This document shows positions 54,560-63,485 of a stretch of DNA of 64,000 nucleotides, piece after piece. The notes under the pieces are model-generated. The model did no database searches, was not told the origin of the DNA, and worked only from the letters and a program-made list of their open reading frames with translations. How positions within the stretch are numbered: position 1 is the stretch's first letter; each line of letters begins with the position of its first letter. A program made the position numbers and the translations under genes. Source of the stretch: Erysipelothrix sp. HDW6C (lineage in GTDB: Bacteria > Bacillota_I > Bacilli_A > Erysipelotrichales > Erysipelotrichaceae); the NCBI RefSeq assembly GCF_011299615.1, contig NZ_CP049861.1, positions 930,001 to 994,000 of the forward strand, in the 5' to 3' direction.

Positions 54560-55951
54560 ATGTCACTTGCTTTGACAATCTTAGCATGGGGAATGATCGC
54601 CGTATTCTTGGTCTTGATAATGAAGAAAAAATTATCACCATTTACAGCGTTGATTATTGTTCCATTGGTATTTGCTCTTATCGGGTCGTTTATGGGACTC
54701 TATACAGATCAAATCATTGAATTAAAAGAAATAGCCAATCCAACATTTATGGATCAAATTTGGATTTTGGGGGATTTTGTTCTCGCAGGGATTAAGAAGA
54801 CTTCAACAACAGGAATTATGTTGCTCTTCGCAATCTTCTACTTTGCAATTATGCTTGATGCAGGAATGTTTGACCCAATCACACGTGTCATGATTAAATT
54901 CGCGAACGGTGATCCATTAAAAGTTTTAGTTGCTACAGCAGTTGTTGCAGCTTCGGTTTCATTAAATGGTGATGGAACAACGACAACATTAATTACATGT
55001 ACTGCCTTTATACCTCTGTATAAAAAGCTTGGCATGAAGATGATGAACTTGGGTGTTATTGTTATCTTGATGAATACAATTATGAACTTACTACCATGGG
55101 GTGGTCCTACAGCACGTGTTATCTCAGTATTACCTGAGTTAAACGGTATGGATTCACAAATCATGCAAGCTTTAATGCCTGGAATGATTCTTGCGACATT
55201 ATACATGTTGGGAGTATCGGTATACTTAGGTCTTAAAGAACGTAAACGTATTGGTATTAAAGTCTTAAGTGAAAAAGAATTGCTTGAACTTACATCAACA
55301 ACGGATGAAAAAGAATTGGCAAACAAACGTCCAAAACTCTTTGTTCCTAACTTGATTTTAACAATTACTTTAATTGCAATGTTGATGATTGAAGGAACAT
55401 TCCCTTCAGTATTCTTGTTCTTAGTTGGAACTGTTATCGCATTGTTAATGAACTATCCAAAACTTAAAGACCAAAAAGCTCGCTTGCATGAAAACTCAGG
55501 TGATGCGGTCGCTGTTGTTATCTTGGTTCTTGGAGCTGGGGTATTTACAGGACTCTTTACAAGTACAGGTATGTCTGATGCATTAGCACACAGTCTAACG
55601 CAAATCATCCCAACAAGCTTCGGAAAATTCTGGGGACTTGTGGTTGCATTCTTATCAGCACCAGGTACATTCTTCTTATCAAACGACGCATTCTACTATG
55701 GTGTACTTCCAGTCTTAACAGACGCAGGTGCTACATACGGATGGACACAAATGGAATTAGGTATCGCTTCCCTTCTTGGACAAGCATTCCACTTACTCAG
55801 TCCACTTGTTGCCTTCATTTACTTACTCTTACAAATGACAGAGTTGGAAATGGGTGAATGGCAAAAAGAATCTGCGAAGTGGGCAATTGGTATCTTCGTG
55901 ATATTCGTTGTTGTTGCCGGTGTCACTGGCGCAGTTCCATTCTTTAAATAA
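54560..55951 (+). CDS. citH: Citrate transporter, CitMHS family
   Basis: 463 residues, about twelve membrane helices with a charged central loop (residues about 225-265). Motifs of the CitMHS family: SLNGDGTTTTLITCTAF, LLPWGGPTARV and GAGVFTGLFTSTGMSDALA, with the C-terminal FLSNDAFYYGVLPVL. CitM/CitH carriers import citrate as a complex with a divalent metal (Mg2+ or Ca2+) in symport with protons. GGAGGAG precedes the ATG. cre-controlled promoter upstream; located before the oxaloacetate decarboxylase/citrate lyase operon as in enterococcal cit clusters. Confidence 0.92.
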   Translation: MSLALTILAWGMIAVFLVLIMKKKLSPFTALIIVPLVFALIGSFMGLYTDQIIELKEIANPTFMDQIWILGDFVLAGIKKTSTTGIMLLFAIFYFAIMLDAGMFDPITRVMIKFANGDPLKVLVATAVVAASVSLNGDGTTTTLITCTAFIPLYKKLGMKMMNLGVIVILMNTIMNLLPWGGPTARVISVLPELNGMDSQIMQALMPGMILATLYMLGVSVYLGLKERKRIGIKVLSEKELLELTSTTDEKELANKRPKLFVPNLILTITLIAMLMIEGTFPSVFLFLVGTVIALLMNYPKLKDQKARLHENSGDAVAVVILVLGAGVFTGLFTSTGMSDALAHSLTQIIPTSFGKFWGLVVAFLSAPGTFFLSNDAFYYGVLPVLTDAGATYGWTQMELGIASLLGQAFHLLSPLVAFIYLLLQMTELEMGEWQKESAKWAIGIFVIFVVVAGVTGAVPFFK

Positions 55952-55962
55952 ATTGTAAAATA

Positions 55963-56016
55963 AAAGGAGCGGGTAGCTATGGAACATTAGTTTCCAAGCT
56001 GTCTGCTCCTTTATAA
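55963..56016. terminator. Bidirectional long-stem terminator
   Basis: AAAGGAGC...GCTCCTTT outer and AGCT-TGGAA/TTTCCAAGCT inner pairing, about 50 bases, between convergent citH and bioY. Confidence 0.75.
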
Positions 56017-56532
56017 TTAAAATCGTTTCGGCATGCGTTTGGCAACAAGGTAACTTAACCCCATCGAAATAAAATCAGTGGGAAGAAACATGAGCCAGTA
56101 TGATACGACAAGTTTCGAAAGTGGCAGTGTCACTCCTGCATTAAATTTAAGATTGAAATAAAGTATGGGTAGTGCAATTGCATACAGAACAAGACTTCCA
56201 CAAAGAAATGCGATTGGCTTTGATATTTTATGAAAAAGCGTGTTGATCACAAGAACCATGGGAATGAATCCAAGGATGAAACCAAATGTGGGTGATGCAA
56301 CAATTTCAAGCCCACCGCGTCCTCCTGAGAATATTGGGAGCCCAAGTAAGCCCATGAGAATATAGGTGATTACCGCAAAGAAGGCTTGCTTTCGAGTGAG
56401 TAAGACTGCTGTTAGACTCAAAGCAAATACTTGGAGTGTGAATGGAATAACTGGAATTGGAATGGTAATTAATGCACCGATAGCAATGAAACATGCAAAC
56501 AGTGCTGAAAGCGTTAGATCTTTGATTGTCAT
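56017..56532 (-). CDS. bioY: Biotin transporter BioY
   Basis: 171 residues, six membrane helices. BioY hallmarks: ITIPIPVIPFTLQVFAL and GLLGLPIFSGGRGGLEIVASPTFGFILGF (the GRGG...PTxGF core). BioY is the biotin-binding S component of ECF transporters and can work with the shared EcfA/EcfT module. Its start overlaps birA by four bases. Biotin uptake beside biotin ligase and next to a biotin-dependent decarboxylase is a clear functional grouping. Confidence 0.95.
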   Translation of the reverse strand: MTIKDLTLSALFACFIAIGALITIPIPVIPFTLQVFALSLTAVLLTRKQAFFAVITYILMGLLGLPIFSGGRGGLEIVASPTFGFILGFIPMVLVINTLFHKISKPIAFLCGSLVLYAIALPILYFNLKFNAGVTLPLSKLVVSYWLMFLPTDFISMGLSYLVAKRMPKRF

Positions 56533-57503
56533 TTGAAATTTCCCCTTATGCTGACTTCTCCAGAATTTAAAATTCGTTCTTGGTTGTTGGCATCACGAAC
56601 ACGAAGGTATCCATTTTCTGTAATATCAATGGCCTCATATTCGGTATCCCCTTCATCTTTGATCGTAATCTTGCGACCAAGAATATTGCTATAGCTCGTA
56701 TATTCTTGAATTAAGGTTGTACGGTTATGGGGAATGGTGTGATAGATGGCATAGAATTCATTGATGAAATTCGTAATTAATGCATTGCGATCAATGGTTT
56801 GATGCGAAGCGTCTTCAAGAGATGTGTAAATTGCACTTAAATCTTTTGGTAAGTGTTCATCGTGGGTGATATTTATTCCCAATCCAAGTACTACAAAACG
56901 GTATTGACGGGTTTCGAGTACAATCTCTCCTTCAGTTAGAATGCCGGCAAGTTTGCGCCCATCGATGTAGATGTCATTAAGCCATTTGATGGTTGGGTTC
57001 ACATTGAGTCGTTTCTTAATGGAACGAACAAGTGCAACCGCTGCAGCAATCGTTAACAGTTGGACATCAATAAGTTCCAAGGTTGGACGAAGAATGAAAC
57101 TCATATAAATACCGTGTTTTGCAGGGGAGTGAAACGATCGACCCATGCGTCCTCGACCACCTGTCTGTTCATCAGAAACAATCAATGCATTGTTGATGTT
57201 TGAATCTTGTGCTAAAAGTTTAGCATATGTATTTGTAGAGTTTACAGAAGGTAGGTACTCAAGGCTTGAAATTGTATCTGCATGAAGTCCATCTAGGATT
57301 TGTTTGCGTGATAAATTACCGTTGAGGCTCATCAAAGCATAGCCTTGATTCCGTACCGATTCGATTTCATAGTTTTGTTGCTTTAGTTTTTGAACTTCTT
57401 TCCAAACGTTTGCGCGCGTCATCATCATTGCCTGGGCAATTGCTTCACCGCTGACGAATTCGCCGATGTTTGCTTCAAGTATATCGAGAACTGATTGTGA
57501 CAT
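56529..57503 (-). CDS. birA: Bifunctional biotin ligase/repressor BirA
   Basis: 324 residues from ATG 57503 (GGAGGTTC upstream; the longer frame start precedes the site). An N-terminal winged helix (residues about 2-60; SGEAIAQAMMMTRANVWKEVQKL) makes it the regulator type. The catalytic part has SDEQTGGRGRMGRSFHSP (biotin/AMP loop GRGRMGR), WLNDIYIDGRKLAGILTE and GLGININ-like GLGINITHDE. It activates biotin and attaches it to carrier lysines, here presumably OadD Lys103, and represses its own operon through the palindrome at 57545-57575 when biotin is replete. Confidence 0.95.
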   Translation of the reverse strand: MSQSVLDILEANIGEFVSGEAIAQAMMMTRANVWKEVQKLKQQNYEIESVRNQGYALMSLNGNLSRKQILDGLHADTISSLEYLPSVNSTNTYAKLLAQDSNINNALIVSDEQTGGRGRMGRSFHSPAKHGIYMSFILRPTLELIDVQLLTIAAAVALVRSIKKRLNVNPTIKWLNDIYIDGRKLAGILTEGEIVLETRQYRFVVLGLGINITHDEHLPKDLSAIYTSLEDASHQTIDRNALITNFINEFYAIYHTIPHNRTTLIQEYTSYSNILGRKITIKDEGDTEYEAIDITENGYLRVRDANNQERILNSGEVSIRGNFK

Positions 57504-57522
57504 AAAGAACCTCCATGGAAGA

Positions 57523-57575
57523 AGAATACCATGTGTATACACGATTGTAAACTATTTGTTTTTCAAAAGTTTACA
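57523..57575 (-). promoter_or_regulatory. birA-bioY promoter and BirA operator
   Basis: Minus strand: TTTACA, 17-base spacer, TATTCT (plus coordinates 57546-57551 and 57523-57528). TTGTAAAC (57545-57552) and GTTTACA (57569-57575) separated by 16 bases match the known BirA site TTGTAAAC-N14-16-GTTTACAA with one base off, and cover the -35 box. Confidence 0.8.
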
Positions 57576-57645
57576 TTAAATGTATTTTGAGTGTTTTTAG
57601 CGACTGTATTGGCGTAAAAAACATCATAAAACCACGGTTATTCAA

Positions 57646-57661
57646 GTGTATACATTATAAT
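57646..57661 (+). promoter_or_regulatory. Probable activator-dependent promoter of the oad-cit operon
   Basis: A good -10 (TATAAT 57656-57661) has no recognisable -35. Just ahead lies GTGTATACA (57646-57654); the same motif occurs as the perfect palindrome GTGTATACAC at 57532-57541. GTNTANAC is the core of many GntR-family operators, and enterococcal citrate operons are activated by the GntR-type CitO, so these are candidate regulator sites. No citO gene is in the window. Confidence 0.45.
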
Positions 57662-57688
57662 TAAAGAGTAGAAAGAGCAGGTGCTGGC

Positions 57689-58000
57689 ATGTTTTGGAAC
57701 AAACGTAAAAACAAAACAATTGAAGATAAACCGCAAGCGCAAAAGCCTGTTGCAGTAGCACAACCTGTGGTCATTGACTTCACAGAAGCCATCGACGATC
57801 CAGAGGAACGTGATACGGTAGCGGTTATTGCCTCAGCTATTTTATCTACAAGCTATGACAATGCGAATGTCCGTGTAACATCGGTCCGTCGTGTTGATCA
57901 AGACAAAGAGGCAGCAGCAATTATTGCGGCTGCAGTATTGGCTCATGATAAGCCAGAATCAACGTTTAAGTTGGTAAGTATCACAGAAGGGAGCAATTAA
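57689..58000 (+). CDS. oadH: OadH-like small subunit of oxaloacetate decarboxylase
   Basis: 103 residues. After a basic N-terminus (MFWNKRKNK) and a proline/alanine linker comes TVAVIASAILSTS ... KEAAAIIAAAVLAHDK, alanine-rich helices as in the soluble C-terminal part of gamma subunits (OadG/OadH). No membrane segment is seen. First gene of the operon, in the position of oadH in enterococcal cit clusters. It probably helps assemble the decarboxylase; catalytic role unknown. The ribosome binding site (GCAGGTGC) is modest. Confidence 0.7.
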   Translation: MFWNKRKNKTIEDKPQAQKPVAVAQPVVIDFTEAIDDPEERDTVAVIASAILSTSYDNANVRVTSVRRVDQDKEAAAIIAAAVLAHDKPESTFKLVSITEGSN

Positions 58001-58003
58001 AGT

Positions 58004-58417
58004 ATGCTAAGAAAATTTAGAGTTAAATTAAACGACAAAGAATATGTTGTTGAAATGGAAGAAATTGGAAACCCAGAGGGTGCTTCATTTGCACAACCAG
58101 CAGCACCAGCACCAGTAGCAACTGCTGCACCAGTACAAGCTGCAGCCGCAGAAACACCTGTTGTTGCACCAGCACCTGTCGCAGCACCTGTTAATGTTGA
58201 AGGTGGTGTTGAAATTACAGCACCAATGCCAGGAAACATTCTTGATGTGTTGGTTAATGTTGGTGACGTCGTTGCGGAAAACCAAGTACTCCTTGTATTG
58301 GAAGCGATGAAAATGGAAAACAACATCGTTGCTACACAAGCAGGAACAGTTGTTGCAATTTCAGCACAAAAAGGATCAACCATTGATGTTGGTCAAGTAA
58401 TGGTCGTTATTAAGTAA
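58004..58417 (+). CDS. oadD: Biotin carrier subunit of oxaloacetate decarboxylase
   Basis: 137 residues. Short N-terminal domain (residues 1-26), a flexible Ala/Pro/Val-rich linker (about 29-66), then a biotinyl domain with VLEAMKMENNI, biotin on Lys103. It carries the carboxyl group from oxaloacetate to the OadB membrane pump. Starts three bases after oadH and is followed after 13 bases by oadB. The separate carrier gene (rather than fusion to OadA) matches the enterococcal and Malonomonas-type arrangement. Confidence 0.93.
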   Translation: MLRKFRVKLNDKEYVVEMEEIGNPEGASFAQPAAPAPVATAAPVQAAAAETPVVAPAPVAAPVNVEGGVEITAPMPGNILDVLVNVGDVVAENQVLLVLEAMKMENNIVATQAGTVVAISAQKGSTIDVGQVMVVIK

Positions 58418-58430
58418 AGGAAGGTAAAAA

Positions 58431-59540
58431 ATGGACTTTTTTCAGGGATTTATGACAATTAGTGCCGGCCAAGTAACCATGATGGTTATTGGTGGTATCT
58501 TAATCTATTTAGGAATAGTGAAGGAATATGAACCAACACTTTTAGTTCCAATGGGACTGGGAGCTATCTTGGTAAACTTCCCAAACTCAGGTTTGATTAC
58601 ACAACCCGGAGGACCGGTAGGGGTTCTGAATATCTTATTCGAAGCAGGGATCGAAACAGAATTGTTCCCACTGCTCATCTTTATTGGAATTGGTGCAATG
58701 ATTGACTTTGGTCCATTGCTACAAAATCCATCAATGCTACTTTATGGAGCTGCTGCTCAATTTGGAATTTTCTTTACAGTTGTTGTTGCAGTACTCTTTA
58801 ATTTCCCAATTGCAGAAGCTGCTACAATCGGTATTATCGGTGCCGCAGATGGTCCAACATCAATCTTTGTTGCTAACAAGTTAGCGCCACAATTGTTAGG
58901 TCCAATCACTGTTGCTGCTTATTCATACATGGCTCTCGTTCCAATTATTCAACCTGCTGCTATTAAATTAGTAACAACGAAAAAAGAACGTGCTATTAAG
59001 ATGACCTATAAGGCTTCAGGTGTCTCGAAACGTACGAAGATTTTATTCCCAATTATTATTTCAATTGTTGCCGGATTTATTTCACCAGTATCATTACCAC
59101 TTGTTGGATTCTTGATGTTTGGTAACTTGCTTCGTGAATGTGGTGTTCTTGAACGCCTCAGCCTAACAGCACAAAATGAACTCGTTAACATTGTTTCAAT
59201 CTTACTTGGATTTACGATTGCATTAAAAATGACAGCGGATCAATTCTTAACATGGCAAACACTGTTAATTATCGCGTTTGGTCTTGTCGCTTTCATTATG
59301 GATACAATCGGTGGCGTACTCTTTGCGAAATTTATTAATATCTTCCGTAAAGAAAAGATCAACCCAATGATTGGTGGCGCAGGTATCTCCGCGTTCCCAA
59401 TGTCAGCGCGTGTTGTTCAAAAACTTGCTACCGAAGCAGATCCGCAAAACTTTGTCCTTAACTATTCAATCGGAGCGAACGTCTCGGGTCAAATCGCATC
59501 AGTTATTGCTGGTGGTATGATCTTGATGTTCTTCGCTTAG
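58431..59540 (+). CDS. oadB: Na+-pumping oxaloacetate decarboxylase beta subunit
   Basis: 369 residues, nine or so membrane helices. Family motifs: GAMIDFGPLLQNP (the conserved Asp of the Na+ path), IGIIGAADGPTSIFVANKLAP and GGAGISAFPMSARVVQ. OadB decarboxylates carboxybiotin and couples this to Na+ export, making a sodium gradient from citrate fermentation. AAAGGAAGG precedes the ATG. Usual length for the Gram-positive type. Confidence 0.95.
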   Translation: MDFFQGFMTISAGQVTMMVIGGILIYLGIVKEYEPTLLVPMGLGAILVNFPNSGLITQPGGPVGVLNILFEAGIETELFPLLIFIGIGAMIDFGPLLQNPSMLLYGAAAQFGIFFTVVVAVLFNFPIAEAATIGIIGAADGPTSIFVANKLAPQLLGPITVAAYSYMALVPIIQPAAIKLVTTKKERAIKMTYKASGVSKRTKILFPIIISIVAGFISPVSLPLVGFLMFGNLLRECGVLERLSLTAQNELVNIVSILLGFTIALKMTADQFLTWQTLLIIAFGLVAFIMDTIGGVLFAKFINIFRKEKINPMIGGAGISAFPMSARVVQKLATEADPQNFVLNYSIGANVSGQIASVIAGGMILMFFA

Positions 59541-59556
59541 GAAAAGGAGTATCAAT

Positions 59557-59691
59557 ATGAATGTAGATATGGTCGCTTTAACAGAAGCGTTTAAAATTAT
59601 GGGTATTGGCATGGGTGGTATTTTCTTAGCTCTTGGCATTATCTATGCAGCAAGTGTTGTCTTACTAAAAGTATTTCCTGAAGACAAATAA
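59557..59691 (+). CDS. Mini OadG-like gamma subunit, 44 residues
   Basis: ATG with AAAAGGAG upstream encodes MNVDMVALTEAFKIMGIGMG, a continuous hydrophobic helix (GIFLALGIIYAASVVLL) and KVFPEDK. OadG gamma subunits are small single-helix proteins whose helix reads xxxxxxGMGxVFxxLxxLxxxV; IMGIGMGGIFLALGIIY fits this. The usual proline-rich zinc-binding C-terminal tail is missing, and the OadH-like gene may supply that part. It sits between oadB and citC with tight spacing on both sides. Too short for many gene finders. Confidence 0.75.
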   Translation: MNVDMVALTEAFKIMGIGMGGIFLALGIIYAASVVLLKVFPEDK

Positions 59692-59703
59692 GGAGGAACT
59701 GAC

Positions 59704-60747
59704 ATGGCGGATATTCGAAGACTGTTTGTTCACCAACAACGTGATGTTTACGATATGTGGGTTGGATTTTTAAATCAAGCAAACATACGTCATGAAGACA
59801 ATGTTGAATTTGTTTATGGTGTTTTTGAAGGGGACCAGCTGATTGCAACTGGATCCATCTATCAAAATATTCTAAAATGCATTGCAGTTTGCAAAGACTT
59901 TACAGGTGGTGCAACTTTAAGTCAGTTGATCTCGCATCTTATGAGTGAGGTGATGGATCGTGGCTTTAAAGCGTGCTATGTGTATACAAAACCCGATACG
60001 ACCCAGTCCTTTGAATACTTAGGTTTCAAAGAGATTGGTCGTGTTGATGGCGAATTGGTGTTTTTAGAAAAAGCAATCAATGGATTTGATTCCTATTTGG
60101 AGTCAATTCAGCAGTATCGCCATGAAGATGGCGTGAGTGCAGCAATTGTAATGAATGCAAATCCTTTTACAAAAGGGCATCAGTATCTTGTTGAGAGTGC
60201 GGCAGCTGCAGTAGACTACGTGTTCGTCTTTGTTTTATCGGAAGATGCATCAGCATTTCCTGCAGCAGTACGCAAGCAACTTGTGATGGCGGGTGTTTCG
60301 CATTTGGATAATGTAACCGTACTTGATACTGGGAGTTACATGGTATCATCGCAAACATTTCCATCGTACTTTCTTAAAGAATCCAGTGATGTAACCCGAA
60401 TTCAAGCGGAACTGGATGCAAGTATCTTTAAGAATCGCATTGCGAAGACAATGAATATACGTGTTCGATTTGTTGGCGAAGAGCCATTCTCTGAGGCAAC
60501 AAATATATACAATACTGCCTTAAAAACTGTCCTTGAACCCGAAGTGCAACTGCGCATTATTCCTCGTAAACAAGAGGGTGACGTCGTTATTAGTGCCACA
60601 CGTGTTCGAGAACACTTGTACCTTAATGATTTAGAGTTCGTCAAAGAACTCGTGCCAACGACGACTTATGATTATTTAACGTCACAAGCCGGTCAAAGTC
60701 TCATAGAAGACATACGAAACGGAGGGAAATCAATTGGCAAAGTTTGA
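59704..60747 (+). CDS. citC: [Citrate (pro-3S)-lyase] ligase
   Basis: 347 residues. N-terminal GNAT-like part ([28 protein letters not shown]) followed by a nucleotidyltransferase domain with [16 protein letters not shown] (HxGH-type nucleotide motif), [15 protein letters not shown] and [18 protein letters not shown]-like [17 protein letters not shown]. CitC acetylates the prosthetic group of the lyase acyl carrier subunit with acetate and ATP, activating citrate lyase. AAGGAGG precedes the ATG. citD begins inside its 3' end. Confidence 0.95.
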   Translation: MADIRRLFVHQQRDVYDMWVGFLNQANIRHEDNVEFVYGVFEGDQLIATGSIYQNILKCIAVCKDFTGGATLSQLISHLMSEVMDRGFKACYVYTKPDTTQSFEYLGFKEIGRVDGELVFLEKAINGFDSYLESIQQYRHEDGVSAAIVMNANPFTKGHQYLVESAAAAVDYVFVFVLSEDASAFPAAVRKQLVMAGVSHLDNVTVLDTGSYMVSSQTFPSYFLKESSDVTRIQAELDASIFKNRIAKTMNIRVRFVGEEPFSEATNIYNTALKTVLEPEVQLRIIPRKQEGDVVISATRVREHLYLNDLEFVKELVPTTTYDYLTSQAGQSLIEDIRNGGKSIGKV

Positions 60748-61054
60748 AATTAAAGACCAAGCGATTGCAGGGACACTGGAATCGTCAGATTTACAAATTA
60801 CCATTGATCAAAACAATGGTAAAGGTATCGAAATTGATTTACAAAGTAGTGTAGAATTTCAATTTGGTAAACGCATCCGTGAGGTTATCACAGAAACATT
60901 ATCAAATTTAGAGATTACAGATGCTAAAGTATCTGTCGTAGACCAAGGTGCCTTGGATTGTACAATCATTGCGCGTACAATCGCAGTTGTACACCGTGCG
61001 TCAGGAGTCACTGAAAATATTGATTGGGAGGCGCTTGAATCATGGAACGTTTAA
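60734..61054 (+). CDS. citD: Citrate lyase gamma subunit (acyl carrier protein)
   Basis: 106 residues from TTG 60734 with CGGAGGG upstream, overlapping citC by 14 bases. [15 protein letters not shown] is the attachment site for the phosphoribosyl-dephospho-CoA cofactor (a Ser in ESSD). It shuttles acetyl and citryl groups between the alpha and beta subunits. citE begins 13 bases before its end. Length is normal. Confidence 0.95.
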   Translation: MAKFEIKDQAIAGTLESSDLQITIDQNNGKGIEIDLQSSVEFQFGKRIREVITETLSNLEITDAKVSVVDQGALDCTIIARTIAVVHRASGVTENIDWEALESWNV

Positions 61055-61938
61055 GAAGAACGATGATGTTTTTGCCTGCAAGTAATCCAGGGATGTTACG
61101 CGATGCTAACCTCTATGGTGCAGACTCAATTATGTTTGACCTTGAAGACTCGGTTTCACTGAAAGAAAAAGATAGTTCACGATTCCTTGTATATCAAGCA
61201 GTGAAAACATTTGATTATGGGGATACTGAAATTATTGTTCGTATCAATGACTTAGCACAAGGTGGTCGTGATGATATTCATGCGATGGTTCGTGCGGGTA
61301 TCGATGTAATCCGTTTGCCAAAAACAGAATCTGCTGAAGATGTTCATGCTGTTGAAGCAGTTATTCTTGAAGCAGAAACACAATGCGGACGTGAAATTGG
61401 ATCAACAAAAATCTTTACAGCAATTGAAGGACCCTTGGGTGTATTGAATGCATATTCAATTGCAACATCAAGTCAACGTATTATTGGGATGGCGATTGGT
61501 GCTGAGGATTATGTTACATCTATGAAAACACGTCGTTATCCAGAACGTGCCAGTGAAGAAATTTTCTTTGCGCGCTCAATGATCGTGCATGCTGCACGTG
61601 CTGCTGGTATTGCTGCAGTTGATACTGTATTCTCAGATGTTAACGATCCAGAAACACTGGAACGTGAGACAGAATTTATCAAGCAACTTGGCTTTGATGG
61701 AAAATCAGTCATTAACCCACGTCAGATTCCAATTGTTAACAAAGTATTCCGTCCATCCGATAAAGAAATTAAGAATGCGATGGATGTTATCGCCGCAATC
61801 AATGAAGCTGAAGCACGCGGTTCAGGTGTTATTGCCTTGAACGGTAAAATGATTGATAAACCAATTGTTGAACGTGCTGAACGTGTCTTAATGTTAGCTC
61901 GCGCAGCGGGTATTGACGTTGATGGGAAGGGGAAATAA
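61042..61938 (+). CDS. citE: Citrate lyase beta subunit (citryl-ACP lyase)
   Basis: 298 residues, TIM-barrel HpcH/CitE family. [32 protein letters not shown] opens the protein; catalytic/metal residues are in ARINDL-type [26 protein letters not shown] (metal Glu) and IGAEDYVT (metal Asp). It splits citryl-ACP into acetyl-ACP and oxaloacetate. Overlaps citD and is followed two bases after its stop by citF. Confidence 0.96.
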   Translation: MERLRRTMMFLPASNPGMLRDANLYGADSIMFDLEDSVSLKEKDSSRFLVYQAVKTFDYGDTEIIVRINDLAQGGRDDIHAMVRAGIDVIRLPKTESAEDVHAVEAVILEAETQCGREIGSTKIFTAIEGPLGVLNAYSIATSSQRIIGMAIGAEDYVTSMKTRRYPERASEEIFFARSMIVHAARAAGIAAVDTVFSDVNDPETLERETEFIKQLGFDGKSVINPRQIPIVNKVFRPSDKEIKNAMDVIAAINEAEARGSGVIALNGKMIDKPIVERAERVLMLARAAGIDVDGKGK

Positions 61939-61940
61939 TC

Positions 61941-63485
61941 ATGAAAGAAAATAAAGTTGGCCGCATGATTCCAGATGTGTATGCAGAAAAATACGGTGTC
62001 TTTGTTGATCAATTTGATCGCAAACCAACCTACAAGCGCGCAAGTGCTGATGTAACTGCTGTATTACCTGGGGAATCAAAACTGAGAGACTCTATTAAAG
62101 ATGTTATCATCGAATCGGGATTAAAAGATGGTATGACTGTTTCATTCCATCACCACTTCCGTGAAGGTGATGCCGTTCTCAATATGGTTATGGCTGAAAT
62201 CGCCAAATTAGGAATTAAGAATTTAACCCTTGCATCAAGCTCGATTGCCAATGTTCACGAACCAATTATTGAACATATCCGTAATGGTGTTATTACCAAT
62301 ATTACTTCAAGTGGATTGCGTGATAAAGTTGGAGCTGCTATTTCAAGTGGTATCCTTGAAAATCCAGTTGTGATTCGTTCACACGGTGGTCGCGCACGCG
62401 CCATTGAAATGGGTGATATTGAAATCGATGTGGCCTTCTTAGGTGCACCAAGTTCTGATGACTATGGAAATGCAAACGGATCTCATGGAAAAGCAACCTG
62501 TGGTGCATTGGGTTATGCTCGTGTCGATGCAGAGTTCGCTAAGAAAGTTGTTATTATTACCGACAATCTTGTGCCGTATCCAAATACACCAATCAGCATT
62601 CCGCAAAATCATGTTGACTATGTTGTTGTCGTTGATTCAATTGGTGATCCAAACGGAATTGCCAAGGGAGCAACACGCTTCACAAGTAACCCTAAGGAAT
62701 TGTTGATTGCTGAATACGCAAGTAAAGTTATTACTGAATCACCATACTTCAAAAATGGTTTTTCATTCCAAGCAGGATCGGGTGGATCAGCACTTGCTGT
62801 CGCGCGTTTCCTTAAAGATGAAATGATTGCTAAGGAAGTAAAAGCTGGTTTCGCATTGGGTGGTTTGACAGGTCACATGTGTCAAATGCTCGAAGAAGGA
62901 TTAATTGATACAATTATTGATACACAGTCATTTGACCGTGGCGCAATTGAATCCATTAAGAATAACGAGAAACACTATGAAATCAGTGCATCCATGTATG
63001 CCAACCCTGGTAACAAGGGGGCGGCTGTAAATAAACTTGACGTTGTTGTCCTTTCAGCACTTGAAGTTGACACAAACTTTAATGTTAATGTTATGACAGG
63101 ATCTGATGGTGTCATTCGTGGCGCCTCAGGTGGACACTGTGATACTGCAGCGGGTGCAAAATTAAGCATCATCTTATCACCGATTGTTCGTGGACGTATC
63201 CCAACAATTGTTGATAATGTAAATACAATTATTACACCGGGCCAATCAATCGATGTTGTAGTTACGGAAGTCGGAATTGCGATTAACCCACTACGTCAAG
63301 ATTTGATTGAAGCCTTCAAGAATCTAAACATTCCGCAATTTACGATTGAGGAATTACGCGACAAAGCTTACAGCATTGTTGGAACACCAGAACCAATCAA
63401 ATATGGTGAGAAAGTTGTTGCCCTCATAGAATATCGTGATGGTAGCATCATCGACGTTGTAAACAATGTCCAAAGAAACGACTAA
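61941..63485 (+). CDS. citF: Citrate lyase alpha subunit (citrate-ACP transferase)
   Basis: 514 residues. CoA-transferase fold with GMTVSFHHHFREGDAVLNMV, VIRSHGGRARAIEMGDIEIDVAFLGAP, SFDRGAIESI and SGGHCDTAAGAKLSI. It exchanges acetate for citrate on the carrier protein. Full family length. citX starts ten bases before its stop. Confidence 0.96.
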   Translation: MKENKVGRMIPDVYAEKYGVFVDQFDRKPTYKRASADVTAVLPGESKLRDSIKDVIIESGLKDGMTVSFHHHFREGDAVLNMVMAEIAKLGIKNLTLASSSIANVHEPIIEHIRNGVITNITSSGLRDKVGAAISSGILENPVVIRSHGGRARAIEMGDIEIDVAFLGAPSSDDYGNANGSHGKATCGALGYARVDAEFAKKVVIITDNLVPYPNTPISIPQNHVDYVVVVDSIGDPNGIAKGATRFTSNPKELLIAEYASKVITESPYFKNGFSFQAGSGGSALAVARFLKDEMIAKEVKAGFALGGLTGHMCQMLEEGLIDTIIDTQSFDRGAIESIKNNEKHYEISASMYANPGNKGAAVNKLDVVVLSALEVDTNFNVNVMTGSDGVIRGASGGHCDTAAGAKLSIILSPIVRGRIPTIVDNVNTIITPGQSIDVVVTEVGIAINPLRQDLIEAFKNLNIPQFTIEELRDKAYSIVGTPEPIKYGEKVVALIEYRDGSIIDVVNNVQRND

